Below, piece after piece: positions 24,226-32,901 of a stretch of 64,000 nt of DNA. The DNA comes from Cohnella baijiui (lineage in GTDB: Bacteria > Bacillota > Bacilli > Paenibacillales > Paenibacillaceae). The stretch covers positions 1 to 64,000 of the forward strand of contig NZ_JAJFOW010000027.1 of assembly GCF_020731285.1 (NCBI RefSeq), given 5' to 3'. Made by a program: the position numbers and the translations under genes. How positions within the stretch are numbered: position 1 is the first letter of the stretch; each line of letters starts with the position of its first letter. The notes below the pieces were generated by a model. The model was not told the DNA's origin. It ran no database searches and saw only the letters and a program-made list of their open reading frames with translations.

Positions 24226-26355
24226 ATGAAGCAATCGTGGCGCGACCGTGTGAAGACGGTCGAATGGAAAAAGGGTTCGGAGAAGGTCGGCGGTTTCGCA
24301 AAGCGCTTCGGACAACAATTCAAAGAAACGAAAATGGAGAACCCGATCCGATCGGTCGGCATGAAGCTGTTCCTTTTGGTCTTTTGCGGCATTTTGGGTT
24401 GCGTTCTGCTGCTGGGCTGGTTCTCCTACGATAGATCCCGCTCGGTCATCGAGAAAAAAGTTTCGGAATCGAGCGTGCAGACGGCCAAGCAAATATCGGG
24501 CCGCATCGACCTGATGCTGAGCAGCTACGAGCGCAAGACGATGGAGTTTTTGTCCGACGCCGAGTTCATTTCGCTGCTGGGCAACGCGATCAACTCGAAG
24601 GACGACTTCGAGCGGTTCGACAGCCAGCGGACGGTCAATACGAAGCTGTCCACCAGCATCATTTCGGACAATATGATCGCCGGCATGTATCTGTTCCCGA
24701 CCGAAGAGGGCAAGGACATCATCGGGACGGCGGCTTCGGGCGGCATGCCGGACCTGTCGAAGGGGCAGCCGGCGTTCTTCCAGCAGATGGTCGAGGCGGC
24801 GGGCAAGGTCGTCTGGGTTCCGACGATGCCGACCGGCATCTCGGGCAAGACGTCGGAGCCGACCTTCGCCGTCGGGCGGGCGATGATGAACGTCAACAGC
24901 GCGAAGCCGTACCTGCTCGTCATCGAGCTGAATTACCGGGCGCTCGATTCGATCCTGAGCACCGCGAGTTTCGGGGACGCGAGCGACACCTATATCGTCG
25001 CGCCGGACGGCACCGTCGTCTACGCCAAGGACCACGACGAGCTCGGCAAGCCGTACGGAAACGAGGTGCCGGATGAGAGCGGGTCGTCGACGATCTCGAT
25101 CAAAGGTAATCGCGTGCTGTCGGTCGGTTCCGTCGCACAGGCGGGCGGATGGCAGCTGATCGGGAACATCCCGGTATCCGAGCTCGTCAAGGATGCCGTC
25201 GTCATCCGCAACTTGACGATCATCATGTCCGTCCTGTCCATCGTCATCGCCGCGCTCATCGGCGCCTTCATCATGCTGAGCGTGGGACGTCCGCTCGGCC
25301 AGCTGCGCAATCTGATGAACGAAGGCGAGCGGGGCAATCTGACGGTCCGCTCGACGATCCGCAAGAAGGACGAGATCGGCCAGGTCTCCGACAGCTTCAA
25401 CTTGATGATGGAGCGCATCACGACCTTGGTCCGCCAGACGAACGATTCCGCCCAGGAGGTGCTCGCCACGGCGAGCGCGCTTACGGACGCGTCGCGCAAG
25501 ACGGCGGAGGCCGCCAAGGAGATCGCCGTCGCCACCGAGGAGATCGCGAGCGGCGCCACCAACCTGGCGTCCGAATCCGAACGCGGCAGCGAAATGACCG
25601 GCCAGATCGGCGACAAGGTGCAATCGGTCATCGTTTCGAACACGGAGATGGAGCAATCGGCATCGGAAGTCGAGGAAGCCGGACGCCGAGGAACCGAGTA
25701 CATGTCCGGACTGATCGACAAGACGGGGCAGACCGAGGAAATGACGCGTTCGATGGTCGAAAAGGTGGACAAGCTGAAGGACAGCACCCGCTCGATCCGC
25801 AAAATTCTCGACGTGCTCGGCAATATGACGAAGCAGACGAACATCCTGTCCCTGAACGCCACGATCGAAGCGGCGCGCGCGGGCACGGCCGGCAAAGGTT
25901 TCATGGTCGTCGCCGACGAGATCCGCAAGCTTGCCGACCAGTCCCGGCAATCGATCGGCGTCGTCGGAGAGATCGTCGAGAAAATCCAGCGGGAAATCGA
26001 CGAGACCGTTCAGGTGCTGTCCGACGCCTATCCGCTGTTCCAGGAACAGATCGAATCGGTGCGTGACGCGAATCAGATCTTCCACGACGTGCAGCTGCAT
26101 ATGAACGGCTTCAACCACCGGCTGCAGTCCGCGACCGAATCGGTCGGCCATCTGGAAGAAGCGCAATCGACGCTCTCCCTGGCGATGACCAACGTAAGCG
26201 CCGTGGCGCAGCAAGCGTCCGCGACGTCGGAAGAAGTCGCCTCGCTCAGCAACGAGCAGCTCGGCATCAGCGAAGGGCTCGTCCAGCTGTCGAACCGGCT
26301 CGAAGCGGTTTCGGTGCAGCTGCGGGAGTCGCTCTCCAAATTTACGGTCGCCTAG
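24226..26355 (+). CDS. Methyl-accepting chemotaxis protein
   Basis: 709-residue transmembrane chemoreceptor. A basic cytoplasmic N-terminus of about 45 residues precedes TM1 (LFLLVFCGILGCVLLLGWF). An extracellular sensor domain of about 260 residues of Cache type (SDTYIVAPDGTVVYAKD near its end) comes next. TM2 (IIMSVLSIVIAALIGAFIML, about 329-351) and a HAMP domain follow. The signalling coiled coil has the conserved tip around residue 540 (NATIEAARAGTAGKGFMVVA). It would bind CheW/CheA and relay ligand sensing to the flagellar motor. The ATG chosen has GGAGGG 12 bases upstream; the spacing is long, and an in-frame start further upstream would lie inside the terminator hairpin. No other chemotaxis genes are nearby. 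Confidence 0.92.
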   Translation: MKQSWRDRVKTVEWKKGSEKVGGFAKRFGQQFKETKMENPIRSVGMKLFLLVFCGILGCVLLLGWFSYDRSRSVIEKKVSESSVQTAKQISGRIDLMLSSYERKTMEFLSDAEFISLLGNAINSKDDFERFDSQRTVNTKLSTSIISDNMIAGMYLFPTEEGKDIIGTAASGGMPDLSKGQPAFFQQMVEAAGKVVWVPTMPTGISGKTSEPTFAVGRAMMNVNSAKPYLLVIELNYRALDSILSTASFGDASDTYIVAPDGTVVYAKDHDELGKPYGNEVPDESGSSTISIKGNRVLSVGSVAQAGGWQLIGNIPVSELVKDAVVIRNLTIIMSVLSIVIAALIGAFIMLSVGRPLGQLRNLMNEGERGNLTVRSTIRKKDEIGQVSDSFNLMMERITTLVRQTNDSAQEVLATASALTDASRKTAEAAKEIAVATEEIASGATNLASESERGSEMTGQIGDKVQSVIVSNTEMEQSASEVEEAGRRGTEYMSGLIDKTGQTEEMTRSMVEKVDKLKDSTRSIRKILDVLGNMTKQTNILSLNATIEAARAGTAGKGFMVVADEIRKLADQSRQSIGVVGEIVEKIQREIDETVQVLSDAYPLFQEQIESVRDANQIFHDVQLHMNGFNHRLQSATESVGHLEEAQSTLSLAMTNVSAVAQQASATSEEVASLSNEQLGISEGLVQLSNRLEAVSVQLRESLSKFTVA

Positions 26356-26377
26356 CGATAAACGCGGCGAGCGGCAT

Positions 26378-26406
26378 GCCTCGGCCTTCGGGTCGGGGCT
26401 TTTTTT
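26378..26406 (+). terminator. Terminator of the chemoreceptor gene
   Basis: GCCTCGGCC pairs with GGTCGGGGC (two G-T pairs) around a TTCG loop and is followed by seven T residues. Confidence 0.9.
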
Positions 26407-26549
26407 CGTCTGATAGCCGATAGAGACCTTTATTCATAGAATTCGGAAAGGCTCATCCGGTTCAGGGGGTCGTCCTTCTTTCTCGCTTTTGAAGCGCGAG
26501 GTTCCTGGGAATAATAGGAACATTTGCAGACGAGGGAAGGGATGAACGG

Positions 26550-28403
26550 GTGAATCGGCTCATACCGTTGCGATTGTTCAAAGTGATGCTGCTTCTCGCG
26601 GCGGCGTTCGGGATTCTGGAAGCGAGACTGGCTTGGGTTCAGCTGGGCGGCATGGGACGTGCCGAAAGGACCGTAGTCGGGTTGGACCGACAAGCCTATT
26701 TGCAGCGTTCGGACGAGCTGACGCTGGACAACGGGAGAGGTCAGTTCTTCGACCGCAAAGGGCGCGCGCTGACTGGCGCGACCGTAAGGGCGCTCGCGGC
26801 GTTTCCGACGGGAGGCATGCCCCGCGGGACGCCCGGGCAGATCGATCGGCTCGCCGACGTGCTTGGGGCCGATCCCGCGGCACTGGAGAAGTGGCTCGCC
26901 GGAATCCGGACGGCGGACGTCTGGCGGGACGGGGACTCGAACCGCGTGCGGGGGCTGACGGCTTCTCAGGCCGAGGCGATCGAAGGGATGGGGTTGACGG
27001 GCGTGGCCGCGATTCCGTTTCGCGATCGGTATCCGACTTCTGCCGACTGGTCGCCGATGCAGGCGATCGGCTATGTGTCGCAATATCCGGATCGGCTGAA
27101 AAAGCTGTACGGCAAGCAGCTCGCTTCCCGCCGGATGAAGGAGACGGATTTGACGGGAGGCGCGGGGCTGGAGCTGTCGCTCGACCGGCTGATCCGGGGC
27201 ATCGGGGAGACGAAGGCGATCGAAATGACGGATGCGGCCCGGCGGCCGTTGGCGGGACTGGGACTTCGGGTGTTCAGCCCGAGCAATCCGCATTACCCGC
27301 TGCGGGTGAACACGACGATCGACCTGTCGATCCAGCGGGCGGTCGAAGACGTGCTCCGCAAGCACGGCATCCGCGAAGGCGCCGCCGTCGTGCTCGACGC
27401 GGCCAACGCCGACGTACTGGCCATGGTTTCGCTGCCGGCCTTCGATCCGAATCGGATCGGAGCGCCGAATACCGACGAGGCGAACCGCGCGCTGATCGCT
27501 GTGCCTCCTGGCTCCATCTTCAAGACGGTGACGCTGGCGGCGGCGCTGGAAGCCGGCGTGACGACGCTCGAAGAGCGCTTTCGCTGCACGGGCGATTACG
27601 GGCGTTACGGACTGCACTGCTGGCGGGAGCACGGTCACGGCGTCCTGACGGTGGAGCAAGCGTTCGCGGAGTCGTGCAACGTCGTCTTTGCGGCGCTCGC
27701 CGAACGGCTGGATCCGCGCCAGCTGCAGGAGACGGCGGACAAGATGGGTCTCGGGCGGCAAATCGGCTGGTCCGCCTCCTCCTTCGTCGACGGCAAGCCG
27801 CTGCGGCTGCTGGAGGAAGAACAGGCCGGCGCTGTCTTCGCCAGCTTGGAGGCGGGCAAGGACGGCGGCGTGCGGACGGGCACCGGCATCGGCCAGCGCG
27901 ACGTGCGAGTGACGCCGCTGCAGGCGGCGAACCTGGCCGTCACGCTGCTGCACGGCGGACGCGTGCAAGCGCCGAGGCTCGTCAACGAGATTCGCTACGC
28001 GGACGGCGGGCTGTTCGCCCGTTTGCCGGAGCAGGACGCCCCTTCGAAGTACGGCGGCATCCAGCCGCAGACGGCTGCGGCGCTTCGGAAGGCGATGCGG
28101 CTCGTCGTGACGGACGGAACGGCGGAGCACGCCTTGCAGGACGCGGGGTGGGCGCTGGCCGGCAAGTCCGGCACCGCGGAGCTGGGCGACGGCAAGCCCG
28201 CGCGCAACGATCATTGGTTCGTCGGCTACGGTCCGGCGGACGGAAAAGCCCGGTATGCGGTGTCCATCCTGCTGGAGAACCAGCCGGCGGGCGTCCGCAA
28301 CCGGGCCGGGGCGGCGTTCGGAGAGGTGATGGAGGCGCTGCGTCAGCTGGACCCGAAGGCCGCTCCGCGGGGGGCGAAGCGCGACTCAGCGCTCGTCCGA
28401 TGA
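26550..28403 (+). CDS. pbpI: Class B penicillin-binding protein, PbpI/YrrR-like
   Basis: 617-residue D,D-transpeptidase with an N-terminal membrane anchor (FKVMLLLAAAFGILEARLAW) and a dimerisation domain. The penicillin-binding motifs are in order: SIFK (Ser322, Lys325), SCN (375-377) and KSGT (from Lys539). It cross-links peptidoglycan outside the membrane. In B. subtilis yrrR (pbpI) follows the yrrO-udk-greA group, so the position agrees even though udk and greA are gone. There is no PASTA domain. The GTG start is preceded by GAGGGAAGGG. Its 3' end overlaps the convergent AI-2E-family gene by 18 bases. Confidence 0.92.
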   Translation: MNRLIPLRLFKVMLLLAAAFGILEARLAWVQLGGMGRAERTVVGLDRQAYLQRSDELTLDNGRGQFFDRKGRALTGATVRALAAFPTGGMPRGTPGQIDRLADVLGADPAALEKWLAGIRTADVWRDGDSNRVRGLTASQAEAIEGMGLTGVAAIPFRDRYPTSADWSPMQAIGYVSQYPDRLKKLYGKQLASRRMKETDLTGGAGLELSLDRLIRGIGETKAIEMTDAARRPLAGLGLRVFSPSNPHYPLRVNTTIDLSIQRAVEDVLRKHGIREGAAVVLDAANADVLAMVSLPAFDPNRIGAPNTDEANRALIAVPPGSIFKTVTLAAALEAGVTTLEERFRCTGDYGRYGLHCWREHGHGVLTVEQAFAESCNVVFAALAERLDPRQLQETADKMGLGRQIGWSASSFVDGKPLRLLEEEQAGAVFASLEAGKDGGVRTGTGIGQRDVRVTPLQAANLAVTLLHGGRVQAPRLVNEIRYADGGLFARLPEQDAPSKYGGIQPQTAAALRKAMRLVVTDGTAEHALQDAGWALAGKSGTAELGDGKPARNDHWFVGYGPADGKARYAVSILLENQPAGVRNRAGAAFGEVMEALRQLDPKAAPRGAKRDSALVR

Positions 28404-29555
28404 ACGCTCGGCCGCGAAGGCTTCGCCGGCCGTCGAGCCGGCATCGGCCTGCTGGGGCGCGAGCGGCGAGACGGTGAATTCGCTCGCCGGCCAGCGGATC
28501 CAGCGGTGGAAGTAGCTTTGGTCGTACAGCGCCTTGAGCAGAATCATCAGGATCGGCGCCAAGATCAGGCCGGCGACGCCGAAAAAGGACAGGGAGACGA
28601 TCATGAAGGCCAGCATCGTAAAGGCCGAGACGCCGACCGTTTGCCCGGTGATTCGCGGCTCGAGAAATTGGCGGGTCAGGGTGACGAGTCCCAGCAGCCC
28701 GGTCAGCCACAGCGCCAGCGCGGTGTCGCCCACGATGAACAGGTAGACGATCCACGGCACGAAGACCGTGCTGACGCCGAGCAGCGGCAGGACGTCGAAG
28801 ATGCCGGCCAGCAGCGCGATGGCGAAGGCATTGTTCACCCGGAGCGCGAGCAGCGCGGCGAAAATGACGAGGAACGTGACGCTGACGAGCTTGGCTTGGG
28901 CTTTAAAGTAAGCGCCGATTCCTTTGAACACGTTGTCCCGGAGGAAACCGAAGGCGACCTTGAACGTTTTGGGCGAGCGATCGTTCGCCAGACGTTTCCA
29001 CATGTCGATCTCGACGCTGAGGAAATACGCGAGGATGATCGCGATGGAAAAGCTGACGATAAAGGAAGAGAACGAGCTCAGGAAGCCGACGAGCCAGTGG
29101 AACAGCGAAGTCGCCCATTTCGTCCCGAGTCCCGCGACGAAATCGACGGCGTTTCTCAGCTTCTCTTCCACGCCGGCGGGAAGCCGGTCCATCTGATCGT
29201 ACAGCCGCTCGACGAGGAGCGGAATTTGCTTACCGAGCTGTTCCTGGTATTCGGGCAGGCGCTTGACCAACTGATCCGTTTGCGAATAGAAGATGAAGCC
29301 GAGGCCGGCAAACAGGGCCAGAATGACGACGGTGAAGAGCAGGATGCTGATGCCCGAAGCGAACGCCTTGCGGATGCCGAGGCGGTGCAGGCGCTTCGCC
29401 AGCGGCTCGATGCAGAGGAAAATGAGGAACGACAGGAAGACGGGCGTGGCGATTTGGTACAGATAGCTGAAGATGAACATGACGAGCCAGACGGTCAGGA
29501 CGATGACGCCGATATCGAATGCGGTGCGCCAATACTTTTGGTACAGCGAGAACAT
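28386..29555 (-). CDS. AI-2E family transporter (YtvI-like)
   Basis: 389-residue membrane protein. N-terminal helix pairs (IGVIVLTVWLVMFIFSYLY, TPVFLSFLIFLCIEPLA, ILLFTVVILALFAGLGFIF) are followed by a central amphipathic region and the C-terminal signature FDVLPLLGVSTVFVPWIVY. The central region contains FSIAIILAYFLSVEIDMW. This layout matches the YtvI branch linked to sporulation in Bacillus. It is a second AI-2E-family gene in this window besides the yrrI-like one. The hydrophilic C-terminal tail of about 35 residues overlaps the pbpI 3' end on the opposite strand. Substrate unknown. Confidence 0.88.
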   Translation of the reverse strand: MFSLYQKYWRTAFDIGVIVLTVWLVMFIFSYLYQIATPVFLSFLIFLCIEPLAKRLHRLGIRKAFASGISILLFTVVILALFAGLGFIFYSQTDQLVKRLPEYQEQLGKQIPLLVERLYDQMDRLPAGVEEKLRNAVDFVAGLGTKWATSLFHWLVGFLSSFSSFIVSFSIAIILAYFLSVEIDMWKRLANDRSPKTFKVAFGFLRDNVFKGIGAYFKAQAKLVSVTFLVIFAALLALRVNNAFAIALLAGIFDVLPLLGVSTVFVPWIVYLFIVGDTALALWLTGLLGLVTLTRQFLEPRITGQTVGVSAFTMLAFMIVSLSFFGVAGLILAPILMILLKALYDQSYFHRWIRWPASEFTVSPLAPQQADAGSTAGEAFAAERSSDER

Positions 29556-29720
29556 GGACGGTTTCCACCTTTGCTTTAATGGGCCTAAGCTTTCCCTATT
29601 TTACACGATTCCAAAAAAGATGCCCACAAACATGCCTATTTTACGGAGACGTATGATAAAATAGAGTAAAGCTTAAACTGCGGCTCTAAAAAATACAGTA
29701 AGCAAGTTGGTGGGGAAGGC

Positions 29721-31187
29721 ATGGACAAAATCCTTTGGTGGGGATTTTATTTTTTGACGTTCTACGCCTTTCTGCCGGGCATTTTCAGTCGAATTTTCGG
29801 GTTTCGCGTCTTTTCGAAGGGGAAGACGGAAAAGGAAGTGGCCTTGACGTTCGACGACGGCCCGGACCCGGTGTATACGCCGAAATTGTTGGATCTCCTG
29901 AAGCAGCACGGGGCGAAAGCGACCTTCTTCGTGGTCGGCTCCCACGCGGAAAAGCATCCCGAAGTGATCAAGCGGATGCACGACGAAGGGCACATCATAG
30001 GCATTCATAATTACGTCCACCGGAGCAATTGGATCATGCGCCCGAAGACGGTGAAACGCCAGGTGCACCGGACAAGCGATATCGTGAAGAGCATCACGGG
30101 CGAACGGCCCAAGTACTATCGCCCGCCTTGGGGCATCGTGAACATTTTTGACTTCGCGAACAAGGGCAATCTGCAGATCGTGCTTTGGACGTCGATGTTC
30201 GGTGACTGGAAGCAGCGCGTCGGCGCGGATCGTCTGTACCGGAAAATGCGCCGCAAGCTGCAGCCCGGTCAGGTGCTGCTGTTGCACGACTGCGGCGATA
30301 CGTTCGGCGCGGATCACGACGCTCCGGCGAATACGATCGCCGCGCTCGAACGCCTTTTGAACGACGGCCGCGAGCTCGGGCTGCGGTTCGTCGGGATCGA
30401 TCGGATGATCGAGACGACCGAGCGTGCCCGCGCCAAGCGGAAGGCTGCGCGCAGCGGCGCGGAGGAACCGGCCGACGAGACGTCCCGGACGGCGGAGCCG
30501 CACCGTCAGGGACCGATCAAGCGGGCGGTCGTCGCGCTCTGGATGCAGTGGGAGCGCATCTTCCAATGGCTGTTCCGCCTGCGGGCAGTCGGCGACGGCA
30601 AAGCGTTCCACTACCGCGTCGTCAAGTACGGCGGACCGGAGCTGCTGCTGAAAAACGGCGAAGCGCTCCGGCGGGGCGATTATGTCATGGAAATTCACTT
30701 CGTCAACAAAATGATGTACGAGTTCGGCATGACGTCGCGATCGGAAATGCACACGGCCATCCGCGTCATCCAGGCGGTGAAGCACGCGCTGCCCGAAATG
30801 GCTTCGGAGCTGGCGAACGCGCCGCACGGTTCGGAGATCAAGGCGCTCTACGGCGTCACGATGATCAATCGCGGCGCCGAAGGTCTCGGTTTCGAATCGT
30901 TTGACCTGCCTCGCGGGATGTTCTCATTCCTGACGAATTGGTATTTGCGCCTGCTGACGGTCATTATTCATCCGGATGGCAGGACGAGGGTGAAAAAGCA
31001 CGGAGAGCGGATGACGCCCCGCGCGCTGATCATGCGCCGGGAAGTGCTGCTCTCGTGGGGCGACAAACCGGCGGACGCGCCGCGTCCCGAACGGCGCGGC
31101 CAGGCCGCGAAGGCCAAGGCGAAGCGGTCGGTCTACGAAGAACGGCTGGACTTTGCCGAGGAGGAGCCAGTCGGCGATACCGTCTAG
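29721..31187 (+). CDS. NodB polysaccharide deacetylase fused to a YkoP-like domain
   Basis: 488 residues. An N-terminal membrane anchor (ILWWGFYFLTFYAFLPGIF) leads into a NodB domain with all catalytic motifs: TFDDGPD (base and metal Asp), HNYVH (metal His pair), YRPPWG, and LLLHDCG. A basic linker near residues 235-265 precedes a C-terminal domain of about 180 residues (VVKYGGPELLLKNGEALRRG, MEIHFVNKMMYEFGM, FESFDLPRGMFSFLTNWYL) that resembles the separate YkoP proteins of bacilli. The tail is Lys/Arg rich. It probably deacetylates a wall or surface glycan. The YkoP part may bind a partner or lipid; its function is unknown. Confidence 0.85.
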   Translation: MDKILWWGFYFLTFYAFLPGIFSRIFGFRVFSKGKTEKEVALTFDDGPDPVYTPKLLDLLKQHGAKATFFVVGSHAEKHPEVIKRMHDEGHIIGIHNYVHRSNWIMRPKTVKRQVHRTSDIVKSITGERPKYYRPPWGIVNIFDFANKGNLQIVLWTSMFGDWKQRVGADRLYRKMRRKLQPGQVLLLHDCGDTFGADHDAPANTIAALERLLNDGRELGLRFVGIDRMIETTERARAKRKAARSGAEEPADETSRTAEPHRQGPIKRAVVALWMQWERIFQWLFRLRAVGDGKAFHYRVVKYGGPELLLKNGEALRRGDYVMEIHFVNKMMYEFGMTSRSEMHTAIRVIQAVKHALPEMASELANAPHGSEIKALYGVTMINRGAEGLGFESFDLPRGMFSFLTNWYLRLLTVIIHPDGRTRVKKHGERMTPRALIMRREVLLSWGDKPADAPRPERRGQAAKAKAKRSVYEERLDFAEEEPVGDTV

Positions 31188-31189
31188 AG

Positions 31190-31246
31190 ACGGACAAGAA
31201 GCTGTTCCGCAGGCAGATGCCTGCGTGAACAGCCTCTTGTCCGTTT
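31190..31246. terminator. Shared hairpin between the deacetylase gene and modB
   Basis: ACGGACAAG, GCTGTTC and GCAGGCA pair with TGCCTGC, GAACAGC and CTTGTCCGT, giving a very long near-perfect stem between two convergent genes. The T tract is weak on both sides. Confidence 0.7.
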
Positions 31247-31273
31247 GGGCGCATTGGAGCGTGCGTTGGGGTG

Positions 31274-31939
31274 TCAGGTTCGATCCCGCCCCGCCCGTTC
31301 CGCGAACCATAGCATCGCGAACGAGATCAGGGCGATCGTGCCGGCCCAGGCCCATGCCTGCGCGGTGCGCCCGCCGTCCACTGCAACGTAGATCGCGGTA
31401 GGGATCGTCTGGGTACGCCCCGGGATGTTGCCGGCGATCATGAGCGTCGCGCCGAACTCGCCAAGCCCCCGGGCGAAGCCGAGGATATAGCCGGCGGTCA
31501 GCGCGCGGGAAGCGAGGGGAACGCTGATGTAGCGGAACACCTGCCACTCACCTGCGCCCGCGGCCCGCGCGGATTGTTCCAGCTCGGGATCGACGCTCTC
31601 GAACCCCGCCTTCATCGTACGGTAAGCCAACGGATAGGCGACGACGACGGCCGCAAGGACCGCCGAGCCCCAAGTGAAGACGATCGGCAGGCCGAAGAGC
31701 GACTCAAAGGCGCGCCCGATCGGGCTGCGCCTTCCGAAAGCCGCAAGCAGAACGAAACCGACCACCGAAGGCGGCAGGACGAGCGGCAGCAGCAGCGCCG
31801 TCTCCAGGACGCTTTTGCCCGGGAAATCGATACGCGCCATCTTGCGAGCCGTCGTCGCCGCCAGCGCGAAGACAAAGAGGCTGGCGATGACGGCGATTTT
31901 GAGCGAGAGGAGGATCGGCGGGAGCAATCCGCCGATCAT
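31274..31939 (-). CDS. modB: Molybdate ABC transporter permease ModB
   Basis: 221 residues with five or six helices, beginning PPILLSLKIAVIASLFVFAL. The family segment LPLVLPPSVVGFVLL and the EAA-type loop SARAAGAGEWQVFRYISVPL are clear, followed by FARGLGEFGATLMIAGNIPG, which is typical of ModB. It overlaps the modA stop by four bases (ATGA). It forms the channel for molybdate (possibly tungstate). No ModC ATPase gene lies nearby. Confidence 0.95.
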   Translation of the reverse strand: MIGGLLPPILLSLKIAVIASLFVFALAATTARKMARIDFPGKSVLETALLLPLVLPPSVVGFVLLAAFGRRSPIGRAFESLFGLPIVFTWGSAVLAAVVVAYPLAYRTMKAGFESVDPELEQSARAAGAGEWQVFRYISVPLASRALTAGYILGFARGLGEFGATLMIAGNIPGRTQTIPTAIYVAVDGGRTAQAWAWAGTIALISFAMLWFAERAGRDRT

Positions 31940-32727
31940 GGCTTGGCGAAGCCGTAGCGCGCGAAGACGTCCTGGGCGGCGTCGCCCGACAAATACGCGA
32001 GGAAGTCTTGCGCGACGTCGCGATGCGTCGACGCGGAGACGACGGCCGCCGGATAGACGATCGGACCCGCCGCCGACGAATCGACGTCGAACGCGACGCG
32101 GACTTTCTCGGACGTCAGGGCGTCCGTCCGGTAGACGAACCCGGCGTCCGCATTGCCGGTCTCCACGTAAGTAAGGACTTGGCGAACGTCCTTGCCGAAG
32201 ACGAGCTTCGGCTGCAGCGCGTCCCACAGCTGCGCGCCTTGCAGCGCGGTCTGGGCGTATTGCCCGGCCGGGACGGATTCGGGCTGGCCTACAGCGATCT
32301 TTTTCCACGCGTCGCTCTTCAGGTCGTCCAGCGACGCTGGCGCGGACGAGGCGTCCTTCGGCACGACGACGGACAGGCGGTTGGCGAGCAGGTCGTTCGG
32401 CGCCTCGACGAGCTTCGCCTTGGCGAGCGCGTCCATCTGCTTGCGGCCGGCGGAGAAGAACAGGTCGGCGGGCGCGCCTTGCTCGATTTGCTGCTCGAGC
32501 GCCCCGGAAGCGCCGTAGTTAAAGGTGAGCTTGACGTCCGAATGTTCGGATGTGTAAGATTTGGCGATCTCGTCCAGGCTGTCTTTGAGGCTGACGGCCG
32601 CGGATATGACGAGCTCCGTCTGTCCCCGATGCGAGGCGCCGCCGGGTCGCACGATCGCGAACGTCGCCGCTGCCGCGACCAGCACGACGATCAGGGCGAT
32701 CAAGCTGTTGCGAATTCTGGGAGTCAA
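31936..32727 (-). CDS. modA: Molybdate-binding protein ModA
   Basis: 263 residues. An N-terminal hydrophobic stretch (LIALIVVLVAAAATFAIV) without a lipobox cysteine may serve as a membrane anchor. The ligand-binding domain carries LVISAAVSLKDSLDEIA (oxyanion-contacting Ser), FNYGASGALEQQIEQGAPAD and DADAGFVYRTDA-like (GNADAGFVYRTDA). Start TTG after a GGCGGTGG stretch. It is coupled to modB and divergent from a regulator that carries a similar binding fold. Confidence 0.94.
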   Translation of the reverse strand: MTPRIRNSLIALIVVLVAAAATFAIVRPGGASHRGQTELVISAAVSLKDSLDEIAKSYTSEHSDVKLTFNYGASGALEQQIEQGAPADLFFSAGRKQMDALAKAKLVEAPNDLLANRLSVVVPKDASSAPASLDDLKSDAWKKIAVGQPESVPAGQYAQTALQGAQLWDALQPKLVFGKDVRQVLTYVETGNADAGFVYRTDALTSEKVRVAFDVDSSAAGPIVYPAAVVSASTHRDVAQDFLAYLSGDAAQDVFARYGFAKP

Positions 32728-32791
32728 ATGAGTCCACCGCCTTTTCCTTTTTCTCGCGGATCCCCTTCCGGATTCAACCGTCGTCGTTGGT

Positions 32792-32866
32792 TATGGTAGC
32801 ACAATTGCCGGCGAAAATAAATCGGTTTGGTATGGTTTTGTGAGGTTTAGTTATAATTCGTATGGT
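32792..32866 (+). promoter_or_regulatory. Mod intergenic control region with three TATGGT boxes
   Basis: TATGGT occurs at 32792, 32831 and 32861. The last two are exactly 30 bases apart (three helical turns). A perfect TATAAT at 32852-32857 lies between them, so the third box would cover the start point of the regulator transcript. Operator function is inferred. Confidence 0.4.
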
Positions 32867-32901
32867 AAAATCAGCGTGAAACCGAAGCGGAGGAGAATCG
32901 G

